Positions 20,934 to 27,659 of a stretch of DNA of 35,803 bases are shown piece after piece (within the stretch, counting starts at the first letter, position 1; each line of letters begins with the position of its first letter). The stretch comes from Actinomycetota bacterium (GTDB taxonomy: Bacteria; Actinomycetota; Acidimicrobiia; Acidimicrobiales; Ilumatobacteraceae), in contig CAUJET010000045.1 in assembly GCA_963169665.1 (NCBI GenBank), positions 1-35,803 of the forward strand, given 5' to 3'. The position numbers and the translations under genes are program-made. The notes beneath the pieces were generated by a model. The model was not told the origin of the DNA. It searched no databases and was given only the letters and a program-made list of their open reading frames with translations.

Positions 20934-22489
20934 CTGCATCCATTGCCGAGATCGATGCGTTGGCCCGCCGGCTGATGATCCAGCTGGTCGACGAGACACC
21001 GCTTGCTCCACCGTTCGAGGCGATCCACCAGGACGACGCTGGAGAGGGGTTCGTTCCCCGACCCGGTCCGCCGGGTCGCGTGCGGCCGCTGCTGGCGGCG
21101 GTTGCATCGGTTGCGATCGTTGCTGGAGGCCTGGGTCTGGTCACGTACCTCCGGTCGGCTGAACCCGCGGCAACCGCGTCGCCGACCGCACAGCAACTGC
21201 CATCGGTCGTCCCTGACGGATGGGTACTGGATCGAGTGCTCGGGCCCGGCAGCTTCGTCGAGACCGGATTGCGCCCCCAGATCACGTTGTATGCGACTTC
21301 CGCATCGCCACTCGGCCCGATCGTGGCCGTCGTCCAGTACGGCTCCGCGCCGACATCGACGAACGCGAACATCGTCGAGACCGAGACCACCGATGGCCGA
21401 CGAGTGGTGCTCAGCGACACCTACATCGCCGGCGTCCGCGCGATCGACATCCAAGCCACGCCATCGACGTGGGTCACGCTCAACGGGCGTGACGTGAGTG
21501 ACGACACCTTGATCCGCCTCGCCGAGACGGCGACCGTCACCACCGACGGGTTCGCCCGGCTCGACGCGACCTCGCTCGAGCAGGCCGGTCTGACACCGGT
21601 CGGTGAAGGAACGCTGATGAACCTGCCCTTCAGCGGTGGGCGGGACTGGGATCCCGGGTCGATCCCGGCGGGGACGACGGTCACCTCCTACTCGTCTCCT
21701 GGAGTGGAGGGCCACATCGACCTCAATACCTACATGGCGACGCCGTTCGACCGGGCAGCCATCGGTCTGCACTTCGCCCCAGCGCAGCGCCCAGAGGATC
21801 CGCAGGGATGGCATCGCGTCGACACCGGTATGGACACCACCACCGGCTGGTACGTCGAACGAGACGGGTACACCCATGTCGTGCTCGGCCCGACCGACGC
21901 CACAGCCGCCATGCGCACCATCCTCGAGACACTCACCCCGGTCGGCAGCGACAGCTGGGTCGAGCGAGCCAAAGCCCTCGGGACACCCGCCGCAGACGAG
22001 ACGTCTGCAGCGACGACGATCGTGGTCGAGACGACGATTCGATCCGCCGCACCGGCAGGTCCCGAACGCCAGGAGCTCAGCACTCGAACCGAAGCACTCG
22101 ACGACGGCTCGTACCTGCTCACCATCCGCGACACCAGCGGCAGCGCCACACAACTGCGAGCCGCATTCATCGGACGCCGACTGATCGTCACCCCGCAGGA
22201 GCCCGCCCTCGCCGAGTTCGTCGTCGAACAGGACATCGGGAACTTGACGGGGCCTTCCGCCGCAGCGACCTTCACGCCCGCAGGGTCGCTCACCGTCGTG
22301 GCAGTACCGAGTTCCACCTCGGCGGACCATGCAGAGATCACCAGCGGCGGCACCACCTACGTCGTCGAACTCATCCAACCCGACGACACCTACCCGATCG
22401 TGATCGCTGTGCTCCTCGTCGGACCGGATGAAGACTCGAACCCTCAGATCGTCCTCACCCGCAACGGCCAGGTCGTCGAAACACTCTGA
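20930..22489 (+). CDS. Membrane-anchored putative anti-sigma factor/sensor
   Basis: 519 residues, ATG 20930 overlapping the sigma stop. About 46 cytoplasmic residues are followed by one membrane helix (RPLLAAVASVAIVAGGLGLV) and some 450 outside residues rich in Thr, Ser and strands. The cytoplasmic part lacks the HxxxCxxC zinc motif of ZAS anti-sigmas, so anti-sigma function is inferred from coupling and topology only. The outer region contains repeated beta-type segments (SVVPDGWVLDRVLGPGSF; GWYVERDGYTHVVLGP) but no recognised domain. It may sense an external signal and release the sigma factor by proteolysis or conformational change. Confidence 0.68.
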   Translation: MTASIAEIDALARRLMIQLVDETPLAPPFEAIHQDDAGEGFVPRPGPPGRVRPLLAAVASVAIVAGGLGLVTYLRSAEPAATASPTAQQLPSVVPDGWVLDRVLGPGSFVETGLRPQITLYATSASPLGPIVAVVQYGSAPTSTNANIVETETTDGRRVVLSDTYIAGVRAIDIQATPSTWVTLNGRDVSDDTLIRLAETATVTTDGFARLDATSLEQAGLTPVGEGTLMNLPFSGGRDWDPGSIPAGTTVTSYSSPGVEGHIDLNTYMATPFDRAAIGLHFAPAQRPEDPQGWHRVDTGMDTTTGWYVERDGYTHVVLGPTDATAAMRTILETLTPVGSDSWVERAKALGTPAADETSAATTIVVETTIRSAAPAGPERQELSTRTEALDDGSYLLTIRDTSGSATQLRAAFIGRRLIVTPQEPALAEFVVEQDIGNLTGPSAAATFTPAGSLTVVAVPSSTSADHAEITSGGTTYVVELIQPDDTYPIVIAVLLVGPDEDSNPQIVLTRNGQVVETL

Positions 22490-22513
22490 CCAGTCACCGG
22501 AGCGCTCGCCGTC

Positions 22514-22530
22514 AGCCGGCGGTTGGGGAC
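22514..22530 (+). promoter_or_regulatory. 17-bp island motif, copy 3
   Basis: AGCCGGCGGTTGGGGAC, two changes from copy 1, begins 103 bp upstream of ATG 22617. Confidence 0.45.
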
Positions 22531-22616
22531 AGTGCAGATGAGATGATCTGTGCGCTTGGCGCTCTTGCAGAACGCGTCCCGAGCGGGCATTTAGTGCGGC
22601 TGGCGCGCGACCCCCG

Positions 22617-23081
22617 ATGTGTCACGCTTGCTGTGTGGATGACGCGGACGACACCCAGCGCATCAAAGCATCAGTCATCGCGCTGTTGCCACCGTCAAGG
22701 CGCGCGTGGAACGTGATGGTCAGCAAGAACTCCCACACAGGTGGCTGGGTAACTCAGCTCGATCACGAGGCGAGTCACGGCCTCGTGTTCGACATGGGCG
22801 AGTCAGGCGCAAACGCCGACGAGACGATCGCTCGCGTGTCCGGATGGTTGATCGGTCAAAAGGCTGAACTCGACCGGATAGCCGTTGCTCCGGTGCTGTC
22901 GAACGCCGACAGTGTGATGGAGATCCGGGCATTGGCGAGCATCTTCAACTGGTCGAAATTGGAAGTGTCGGCGGTCGTGCGATTCGTGGAGCGTTGGACG
23001 CTCACTGCTGCCGAAGCGGAATGGTTGATCTCAACCATCGGCCATGACGGGCCGAAGCCTGAAAGGTCATGGGACTTCTAG
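22617..23081 (+). CDS. Island protein of unknown function
   Basis: 154 residues from ATG 22617; GTG 22635 is an alternative that removes an odd MCHACC start. The product has an N-terminal helix (TQRIKASVIALLPPSRRAWN), a central acidic/glycine part (GLVFDMGESGANADETIARV) and a C-terminal all-helical segment with Trp residues (SVMEIRALASIFNWSKLEVS; AEAEWLISTIGHDGPKPERS). No family is recognised and base use is less GC-biased than in the flanks, which suggests recent acquisition. It precedes the TIR gene on the same strand, 150 bp away, and might be its accessory or a separate module. Confidence 0.6.
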   Translation: MCHACCVDDADDTQRIKASVIALLPPSRRAWNVMVSKNSHTGGWVTQLDHEASHGLVFDMGESGANADETIARVSGWLIGQKAELDRIAVAPVLSNADSVMEIRALASIFNWSKLEVSAVVRFVERWTLTAAEAEWLISTIGHDGPKPERSWDF

Positions 23082-23219
23082 GAGGTTCGGGGGCAACACC
23101 GAACTGCCGATCTGTACGGCTGACTGACCGCAAGGTGGTAGCGCAGAACAACGTGCCCGCGCCGACCCCGCAGTGGATCCTGGTCGAGCGATGTCGGGCC
23201 GGTCAGACGACGAGGTCGG

Positions 23220-23225
23220 TACTGT
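23220..23225 (+). promoter_or_regulatory. -10 hexamer of leaderless TIR gene
   Basis: TACTGT ends 6 nt before ATG 23232. Confidence 0.5.
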
Positions 23226-23231
23226 GGCGCC

Positions 23232-24245
23232 ATGTCAGGAAACGATTCGGCCCGGCAGTTTCCGTACGACCCGAACGGGCCAGCAGGAACCTTCGCAGCC
23301 GCGATGAACTACCTGGCGCACAGCGGAGAAGCTCAGCTGGCGTCGCTTCTGGGCGGAGCCCACCACGTCGTCATGCGGCCCGGCAGTGCGAAGAGATCGA
23401 TGCTCGAGTTGACGCTTCACGATGAGGACGCGGTTCGTGCGGCCAACGCACGGGCCACCATTGAGGACGCCTTCCTCGCGGTGAGCGCTTTCAGCTGGGA
23501 GCTGTCGATCGTTCCGGTGCCAGCTGATCTGGCCCGCATACGAGATCTGCTGAACGAGGAGGCGGCTTCTCTTGGACTTCCTGCCGTTCTCGATGTCAGG
23601 CCGAGAGAGCGGCCAGGCGGCGGCGCGCACTTCGTCGCAGTACATCGACTGGGAACTGACCCGGTTCACATCGGCGCAATCGATGACATCCTCTTCCGAA
23701 TCGGGCGGCGCCAAACCTCTTGGGTGGTGCACGCGTCTGTGTCGTCGCCCGAGCGCGCGGGCATCGATCCGACGGAGTCTCCGCGTCGGTCAGAGCGGCC
23801 GCTTGTCTTCGTTTCCTACAGCACAGCCGACGAGATGTACCGCGAGGAGCTCACGAGTCATCTTGCGCAGATCCGCCGAGACCTGGCGGACGTCTTTTCG
23901 TTTCGGCAGATCAACGCAGGAGCTGACCATCACCAAGAGATCGCTACGAGCCTGGCACGGGCGAGCTACGCGATCTTGCTGGTGTCGAAGGACTTTCTGT
24001 CGTCCGACTACGTCGCCGACGTAGAGCTCCCCGTCCTGGCAGCGCCTGGCAGAACGATCCTTCCCGTAATTGTCGGGCAGTGTGATCACGAGTTCCTTTC
24101 CAAGAACGTGTACATGCCGTGGGGTCTCAAACCTTTGAACGGACTTCAACTGGCGGAGCGCGACGACGTCTACACGCAGGTCGCGAAGCATCTCCGAAAG
24201 GCTCTCCTTGATCGCGCCTCGAAAGACCAACCCGAGCCGATCTGA
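23232..24245 (+). CDS. TIR-domain protein with uncharacterised N-terminal domain
   Basis: 337 residues, ATG 23232. The TIR domain spans about 190-330: PLVFVSYSTADEMYREELTS (strand A and helix A, S195-Y196), a BB-loop-like FRQINAGADHHQEIATSLAR, then SYAILLVSKDFLSSDYVADV and E265, the position of the catalytic Glu in NAD-cleaving TIRs, and RTILPVIVGQC. Residues 1-185 form a separate alpha/beta domain (MNYLAHSGEAQLASLLGGAH; LHDEDAVRAANARATIEDAF; HFVAVHRLGTDPVHIGAIDD) that I do not recognise; it may sense the trigger. Family knowledge: bacterial TIR effectors deplete NAD+ or make cyclic ADP-ribose signals in anti-phage defence. Location beside MntA/HepT and attR on an island supports a defence role, but activity is unproven. 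Confidence 0.85.
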   Translation: MSGNDSARQFPYDPNGPAGTFAAAMNYLAHSGEAQLASLLGGAHHVVMRPGSAKRSMLELTLHDEDAVRAANARATIEDAFLAVSAFSWELSIVPVPADLARIRDLLNEEAASLGLPAVLDVRPRERPGGGAHFVAVHRLGTDPVHIGAIDDILFRIGRRQTSWVVHASVSSPERAGIDPTESPRRSERPLVFVSYSTADEMYREELTSHLAQIRRDLADVFSFRQINAGADHHQEIATSLARASYAILLVSKDFLSSDYVADVELPVLAAPGRTILPVIVGQCDHEFLSKNVYMPWGLKPLNGLQLAERDDVYTQVAKHLRKALLDRASKDQPEPI

Positions 24246-24399
24246 ACGAACCCCGCTGCAATCGATGCCGGCCGATGAAGCTTCGTTCCAAGGCTTGGTG
24301 CCCACCAAGTGCCGGAAGGTGATGTTCATCACGGACGTGCCTGTCGCCACTGACGGCACAGTGGTGAGGGATGGGCCGGCTCTGTGTTGACCGAGGTCG
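24246..24399. other. Spacer between TIR and MntA genes
   Basis: No gene seen. A small hairpin CTTGGTG-CC-CACCAAG lies at about 24294-24309. The -10 of mntA lies at its right end, so the TIR gene and the toxin-antitoxin pair are probably separate transcripts. Confidence 0.4.
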
Positions 24400-24405
24400 T
24401 ACGCT
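24400..24405 (+). promoter_or_regulatory. -10 hexamer of leaderless mntA-like gene
   Basis: TACGCT ends 6 nt before ATG 24412, favouring that start over the in-frame GTG at 24406. Confidence 0.5.
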
Positions 24406-24411
24406 GTGGCC

Positions 24412-24711
24412 ATGGCTGCTGGCCCTGATCTGAGCTCGATGGTCGAGCGGAACCGCACGGAGATCCTCGATCTCGTGCGTCGGCATCGTGGTCGTTCGAT
24501 CGCTGTGTTCGGCTCGGTCGCTCGGGGAGAGGCCACCACGGAGAGCGACATCGACTTCCTCGTCGAGTTCGATCCGTCCAGCTCGTTGCTCGATCTGGTG
24601 CACCTCGAAGAGTCCCTGGCCGAACTGCTCGGTGTGGCGGTCGACGTGGTGTCGGCGGGGGCGCTGCTGGAGCGCGACGCCGAGATCCGCAACGACGCGA
24701 TCAGGCTGTGA
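24412..24711 (+). CDS. mntA: MntA-like antitoxin nucleotidyltransferase
   Basis: 99 residues. It is a minimal nucleotidyltransferase: the GSx10DxD motif is exact (G34-S35, D46, D48 within FGSVARGEATTESDIDF), and a third Asp lies in VAVDVVSAG. Known for the family: MntA transfers AMP to a Tyr of its HEPN partner and so blocks the toxin. The gene overlaps the HEPN gene as GTGA, giving the usual antitoxin-first order. Located in the last kilobase before attR. Confidence 0.9.
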   Translation: MAAGPDLSSMVERNRTEILDLVRRHRGRSIAVFGSVARGEATTESDIDFLVEFDPSSSLLDLVHLEESLAELLGVAVDVVSAGALLERDAEIRNDAIRL

Positions 24712-25043
24712 GTCGGGCCGACGCTCATCGTGTCGCTGACATGGTGATGGCGGCCGACGAGATCGCTGCGATCGTCGCTCGAGGCCGGACGGCGTTCGAC
24801 GACGACGTCGTGCTTCGCCGAGCCATCGAGCGTTGCCTCGAGATCATGGGCGAAGCGTCGAAGACCGTGTCGAGAAAGTTCGCTGCCACGCACGACGAGA
24901 TCCCGTGGTCGGACATGGCCAAGGTGCGCGACCGGCTGAGCCACCACTACCACCGTGTCGATCCCGGTCAGCTCTGGACGATGGCCTCGGTCGATGTTCC
25001 AGCGGTCGCCCAGAGCCTTCGAGCAATCGAGTTCGAGGGCTGA
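24708..25043 (+). CDS. hepT: HepT-like HEPN toxin (DUF86)
   Basis: 111 residues from GTG 24708, overlapping mntA. Helical, with the catalytic Rx4HxY motif intact: R74, H79 and Y81 in RDRLSHHY. The preceding EIMGEASKTVSRKF segment is typical of HepT proteins. Known for the family: a dimeric ribonuclease, reported to act on tRNA or mRNA, neutralised by AMPylation of the motif Tyr. With mntA it would stabilise the island or act in abortive infection defence. Confidence 0.9.
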   Translation: MSRADAHRVADMVMAADEIAAIVARGRTAFDDDVVLRRAIERCLEIMGEASKTVSRKFAATHDEIPWSDMAKVRDRLSHHYHRVDPGQLWTMASVDVPAVAQSLRAIEFEG

Positions 25044-25080
25044 GGCCGATCGTTCCGCGGCACGCAGACGGCCCGCTGAT

Positions 25081-25099
25081 TCCTGCACAGATCCTGCAC
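25081..25099 (+). promoter_or_regulatory. Right arm-type sites, two TCCTGCAC copies
   Basis: Copies at 25081-25088 and 25092-25099 have the same 11-bp spacing and flanks as the pair beside attL. They lie 117 bp inside attR. Confidence 0.6.
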
Positions 25100-25155
25100 G
25101 GGATTCTCCGGGACCGTCCGAAATCGGCACCACCTAACGGACTCGGCGGACGGGC

Positions 25156-25174
25156 GCACCGCACCTGAGCTGGG
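25156..25174 (+). repeat. Degenerate att-flank copy inside the right end
   Basis: This 19-bp stretch (GCACCGCACCTGAGCTGGG) matches 18 of 19 bases of 16968-16986, the junction of tRNA end and element at attL. It sits 42 bp before attR and may record an earlier insertion or be part of the arm sites. Confidence 0.5.
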
Positions 25175-25215
25175 CAAACGGAATCCACAGGACCGGCCGG
25201 ACGGCTCCTGGGCGA

Positions 25216-25273
25216 CTTAAACCCCCCTTCCCGCAAGGGAGTGTGGGTTCGAACCCCACCCCGGGCACCGCAT
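25216..25273 (+). repeat. attR: 58-bp tRNA-Leu 3' fragment
   Basis: Identical to 16919-16976. It contains only the 3' half of the tRNA, starting within the anticodon loop, so it is not a second tRNA gene. Confidence 0.95.
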
Positions 25274-25325
25274 GTGACATCGGATAGATGCCAACCCCGG
25301 GCCGACGCTGGTGATCCGGTGAAGG

Positions 25326-25341
25326 GCGGGGCCAGGCCCGC
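25326..25341 (-). terminator. Short GC hairpin after the second TAP-like gene
   Basis: GCGGG at 25326-25330 pairs with CCCGC at 25337-25341, just past the stop of the leftward gene and between it and attR. Weak, no T-run. Confidence 0.3.
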
Positions 25342-25345
25342 TCGG

Positions 25346-26941
25346 TCAAGCGAAGGCGAGGCTCGGGATCGCTTCGACACAGCCGAGGTCGATCACAGCG
25401 CTCGGGTCGTCGAGGAAGACCGACATCAGGCTGTTCGCGCACGGATCGCCGGTGACGCCATGCCCTCGGTTCGGCCAGACTGCGAACGTCGAGTTGGCGA
25501 GCCTGCTGGCCGCCCGTTCGCTGCGTTGGGGCGGCGTGATCGGATCGAACCGACCGGCGATGACGAGCGTTGGGATCTCGGACGTGACGGGCTCGTTGAA
25601 GGTGCTCGATGTTGCGTCGACGGGCCACTCGGAGCACAACGGCTCGGCGAGCACGAGTGCGAACCGTCCAGGGTCGGCGATGGCCGAGGCGTCGGCGGCG
25701 AGGTCGAGGCCAGCGTGGTCGGCGCAGTTCACGCTGAGGCTCATCCCCCACGCGATCGTGTCCTGAAGCGCGACGCTCTGGCGGACCAATGGCTCGACGA
25801 TCGATGTGTCGCCGGCCGCGAGATCGCCGACGATCGACGGGATCAGCGTCAGCAGCGCTGGGTCGTACATGGCCTGGAACAGTCCGGCCATCATGTCCGA
25901 ACCGGTGATCACGAAGGTCTGCGGGCCGCGGCCGTCACCCAGATCGAGCTGCAGCCGGACTGGTGTCGCGTCGTAGGTCTGCTCCACCGCGTCGATCTCG
26001 CCCGCCAGGTCGGGATGGGCCGAGGCACACGCCGTGCTCTCACGGCAGGCGAGGACCAGTTCGGCGAAGGCCCGAGGGCCTGATGCCTGGGTTGCGGCTG
26101 GCCCACCTTCGGTGACGTCATCGACCGAGTCGAGAACGACCGAGCGGATCGTCGTCGGTGTCGCGCGCATGGCTGCGAGGGCGAGCCGGGCGCCGTAGCT
26201 CGCTCCGATGAGATTCCACTCCTGGTAGCCGAGCGCGACGCGGATCGCATCGAGGTCGCGGACGCTGGCATCGGTGTCGTAGTCGTCGAGGTCGATGCCG
26301 GCGGCCTCGAGCCGAGTCCGACACACCGAATACGCCTCCACGATCGCCTCGCGCTCCGCATCGAACGGTTCGTCGCGTCGGAGGTTCGCGACCCAGGCGT
26401 CGTTGCGCTCCGGGCAGGTGAGCGCGGGCAACGCCGCACCGCTCCCACGCTGGTCGTACAGCACCACGTCACGATGCGGATCGCTCCACGCCGCAGCCGC
26501 GTCGACCCCCGAACCACCCGGCCCACCCGCCAACACCACGAGTGGATCCGGGCTCACCTGCGATCCGGACGCGGGCACGACGACCACGGGCAAGGAGATG
26601 TGCGAACCGGCGGGTTCGTTCCAGTTCGCCGGGACGTCGACCCGGTAGCACCTTGCCGTGGACGGAGTGTCCGGAGGACACGACCAGTCCGCTGCGACCG
26701 CGGTGAACGACGGTCCCGTCTCCGGCCCCGTCGACGTGGACGCACCCGTGTCGTCCACCGTCGCCTCGACCGGATTCGTGTCGAGCACCACGCGAGACGA
26801 CGCTGGTGACATGCTCCCCAGTGGCGCTGCCGACGTCACCTCGCCCGTGGATGTTCGTGCCCGTTCCGAATCACCTCGGCTGCAGCCCGCTGCCACGAGT
26901 CCCACGACGACGCACGCTGCGGTGATGATCGGTCGTCTCAT
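25346..26941 (-). CDS. TAP-like alpha/beta hydrolase lipoprotein (second copy)
   Basis: 531 residues, ATG 26941 with AGAGGAC upstream. Lipoprotein signal ends in AAGC (C20), followed by a Ser/Thr-rich linker. The hydrolase has GGPGGSG (~139-145), YDQRG, nucleophile S248 in GASYGAR, Asp in AGRFDPITPP and His in NRGHGV, and a C-terminal TAP-type part with C residues in LCSEWP. It is the same architecture as the 658-residue protein at 11464-13440 but lacks the added domain. Probably an exported peptidase or esterase. It is the first chromosomal gene right of the island, reading toward attR. Confidence 0.87.
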   Translation of the reverse strand: MRRPIITAACVVVGLVAAGCSRGDSERARTSTGEVTSAAPLGSMSPASSRVVLDTNPVEATVDDTGASTSTGPETGPSFTAVAADWSCPPDTPSTARCYRVDVPANWNEPAGSHISLPVVVVPASGSQVSPDPLVVLAGGPGGSGVDAAAAWSDPHRDVVLYDQRGSGAALPALTCPERNDAWVANLRRDEPFDAEREAIVEAYSVCRTRLEAAGIDLDDYDTDASVRDLDAIRVALGYQEWNLIGASYGARLALAAMRATPTTIRSVVLDSVDDVTEGGPAATQASGPRAFAELVLACRESTACASAHPDLAGEIDAVEQTYDATPVRLQLDLGDGRGPQTFVITGSDMMAGLFQAMYDPALLTLIPSIVGDLAAGDTSIVEPLVRQSVALQDTIAWGMSLSVNCADHAGLDLAADASAIADPGRFALVLAEPLCSEWPVDATSSTFNEPVTSEIPTLVIAGRFDPITPPQRSERAASRLANSTFAVWPNRGHGVTGDPCANSLMSVFLDDPSAVIDLGCVEAIPSLAFA

Positions 26942-27098
26942 CGGAGTCCTCTCTGGTCACCGTCGTGCTCTGTGTCGTTCAACGCAGCGACCGCAGCGCG
27001 AACGGGGCGGCTGCGATCTCTGCGACGTGTCACGCAGATGGTCGTCGAGCCGGCGTCGGGAAACATCCTCCAGATGGCCGACAGCGTTGCTCGCTTGT
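26942..27098. other. Intergenic space, 157 bp
   Basis: Holds the ribosome site and presumably the promoter of the TAP-like gene on its left. I see no gene and no strong hairpin. Confidence 0.4.
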
Positions 27099-27536
27099 TC
27101 ACCGTTCCACGGTTGTCGGCAGCACGGTCGTGACGGGTCCGATGGCTTCCCAGAAGGCGGTGATGGCATCGCGATCTCGGTCGTAGGTCTGGATGTGGGT
27201 GACCTTGCCGTCGGAGTCGAGGGTGAAGTGGTAGAGGGTGTGGTTGTCGAAGTGGTGACCGCGGGCGATGCCGTGTTCGCGCATCACGAGCACCACGCTC
27301 TGATCGCTGCCGCAGGCGTCGAGGACGTCGTAGGTCCAGGTGAAGTCGAACAGCTCTTGCCAGGCCAGCGCGAACTCACCGCAGGCCTGGAGGCCGTCGA
27401 GCCGTCGCCACGGGCCGGCGCCGATGTCGTTGATCCACACGACATCGTCGGTCGCGAGTTCGCCGGCGGCGACGGGGTCGCCGCTCATCGTGGCGAGCCA
27501 GCGTGTGCGGATACGGGTTGCGTTGGGGTGTTCCAT
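27099..27536 (-). CDS. SnoaL/NTF2-fold protein
   Basis: 145 residues, ATG 27536 with GAGGA 6 nt upstream. The sequence has the cone-shaped fold pattern: N-terminal helix with LATMSGDPVAAGELATDDVV, WINDIGAGPWRRLDGLQACG, a FTWTYDVLDACGSDQSVVLV strand pair, and HTLYHFTLDSDGKVTHIQTY. This class includes polyketide cyclases, ketosteroid isomerase-like enzymes and binding proteins; substrate unknown. It is divergent from the LuxR regulator gene and probably under its control. The 13-bp element holding its ribosome site is duplicated in tandem. Confidence 0.8.
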   Translation of the reverse strand: MEHPNATRIRTRWLATMSGDPVAAGELATDDVVWINDIGAGPWRRLDGLQACGEFALAWQELFDFTWTYDVLDACGSDQSVVLVMREHGIARGHHFDNHTLYHFTLDSDGKVTHIQTYDRDRDAITAFWEAIGPVTTVLPTTVER

Positions 27537-27537
27537 C

Positions 27538-27563
27538 GTGGTCCTCGGTCGTGGTCCTCGGTC
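27538..27563. repeat. 13-bp perfect tandem duplication in the 5' leader
   Basis: GTGGTCCTCGGTC at 27538-27550 is repeated at 27551-27563. On the transcribed minus strand each copy contains GAGGA, so the leader of the SnoaL-like gene has two ribosome-site-like sequences, only the nearer at proper distance. Confidence 0.85.
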
Positions 27564-27582
27564 GTGGGGGCCGGATGCATCG

Positions 27583-27588
27583 ACCGTA
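27583..27588 (-). promoter_or_regulatory. Predicted -10 of the SnoaL-like gene
   Basis: TACGGT on the minus strand predicts a transcription start near 27576, giving a 40-nt leader. Confidence 0.4.
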
Positions 27589-27605
27589 GGAGTGCGATGC
27601 GCGCT

Positions 27606-27631
27606 GCGCATCTGCCGGTCGGCAGATGCGC
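27606..27631. promoter_or_regulatory. 26-bp dyad, likely LuxR-type operator
   Basis: GCGCATCTGCC (27606-27616) and GGCAGATGCGC (27621-27631) are perfect 11-bp arms around GGTC. The centre, 27618.5, lies about 41.5 bp from the predicted start of the regulator gene (27660) and 42.5 bp from that of the SnoaL-like gene (27576), the usual place for LuxR-family activator sites. Confidence 0.65.
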
Positions 27632-27659
27632 GGCCCGCTCGACATGTCATGCTCGGCGT

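Larger units (their letters stand above)
16919..25273 (+). mobile_element. 8.3-kb integrative element in tRNA-Leu(UAA)
   Basis: Perfect 58-bp direct repeats bound the region; from one repeat to the next is 8,297 bp. The integrase gene lies 108 bp inside attL, with an AlpA-like gene convergent to it, as in many genomic islands. No phage structural, conjugation or clear replication genes are present, so it is either a non-autonomous island mobilised by other elements or a satellite. Cargo: HEAT protein, YjbR-like protein, sigma/anti-sigma pair, an unknown protein, TIR protein and MntA/HepT. Confidence 0.93.

Noticed and set aside
25216..25273. Second tRNA-Leu gene
   Set aside because: Only the 3' half is present; the acceptor 5' strand, D arm and half of the anticodon arm are missing. 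It is attR.
26658..27659. Upstream extension of the LuxR-type regulator frame
   Set aside because: It would run antisense through the TAP-like start, the SnoaL-like gene and the dyad; GTG 27660 fits a hexamer and the family's N-terminus.
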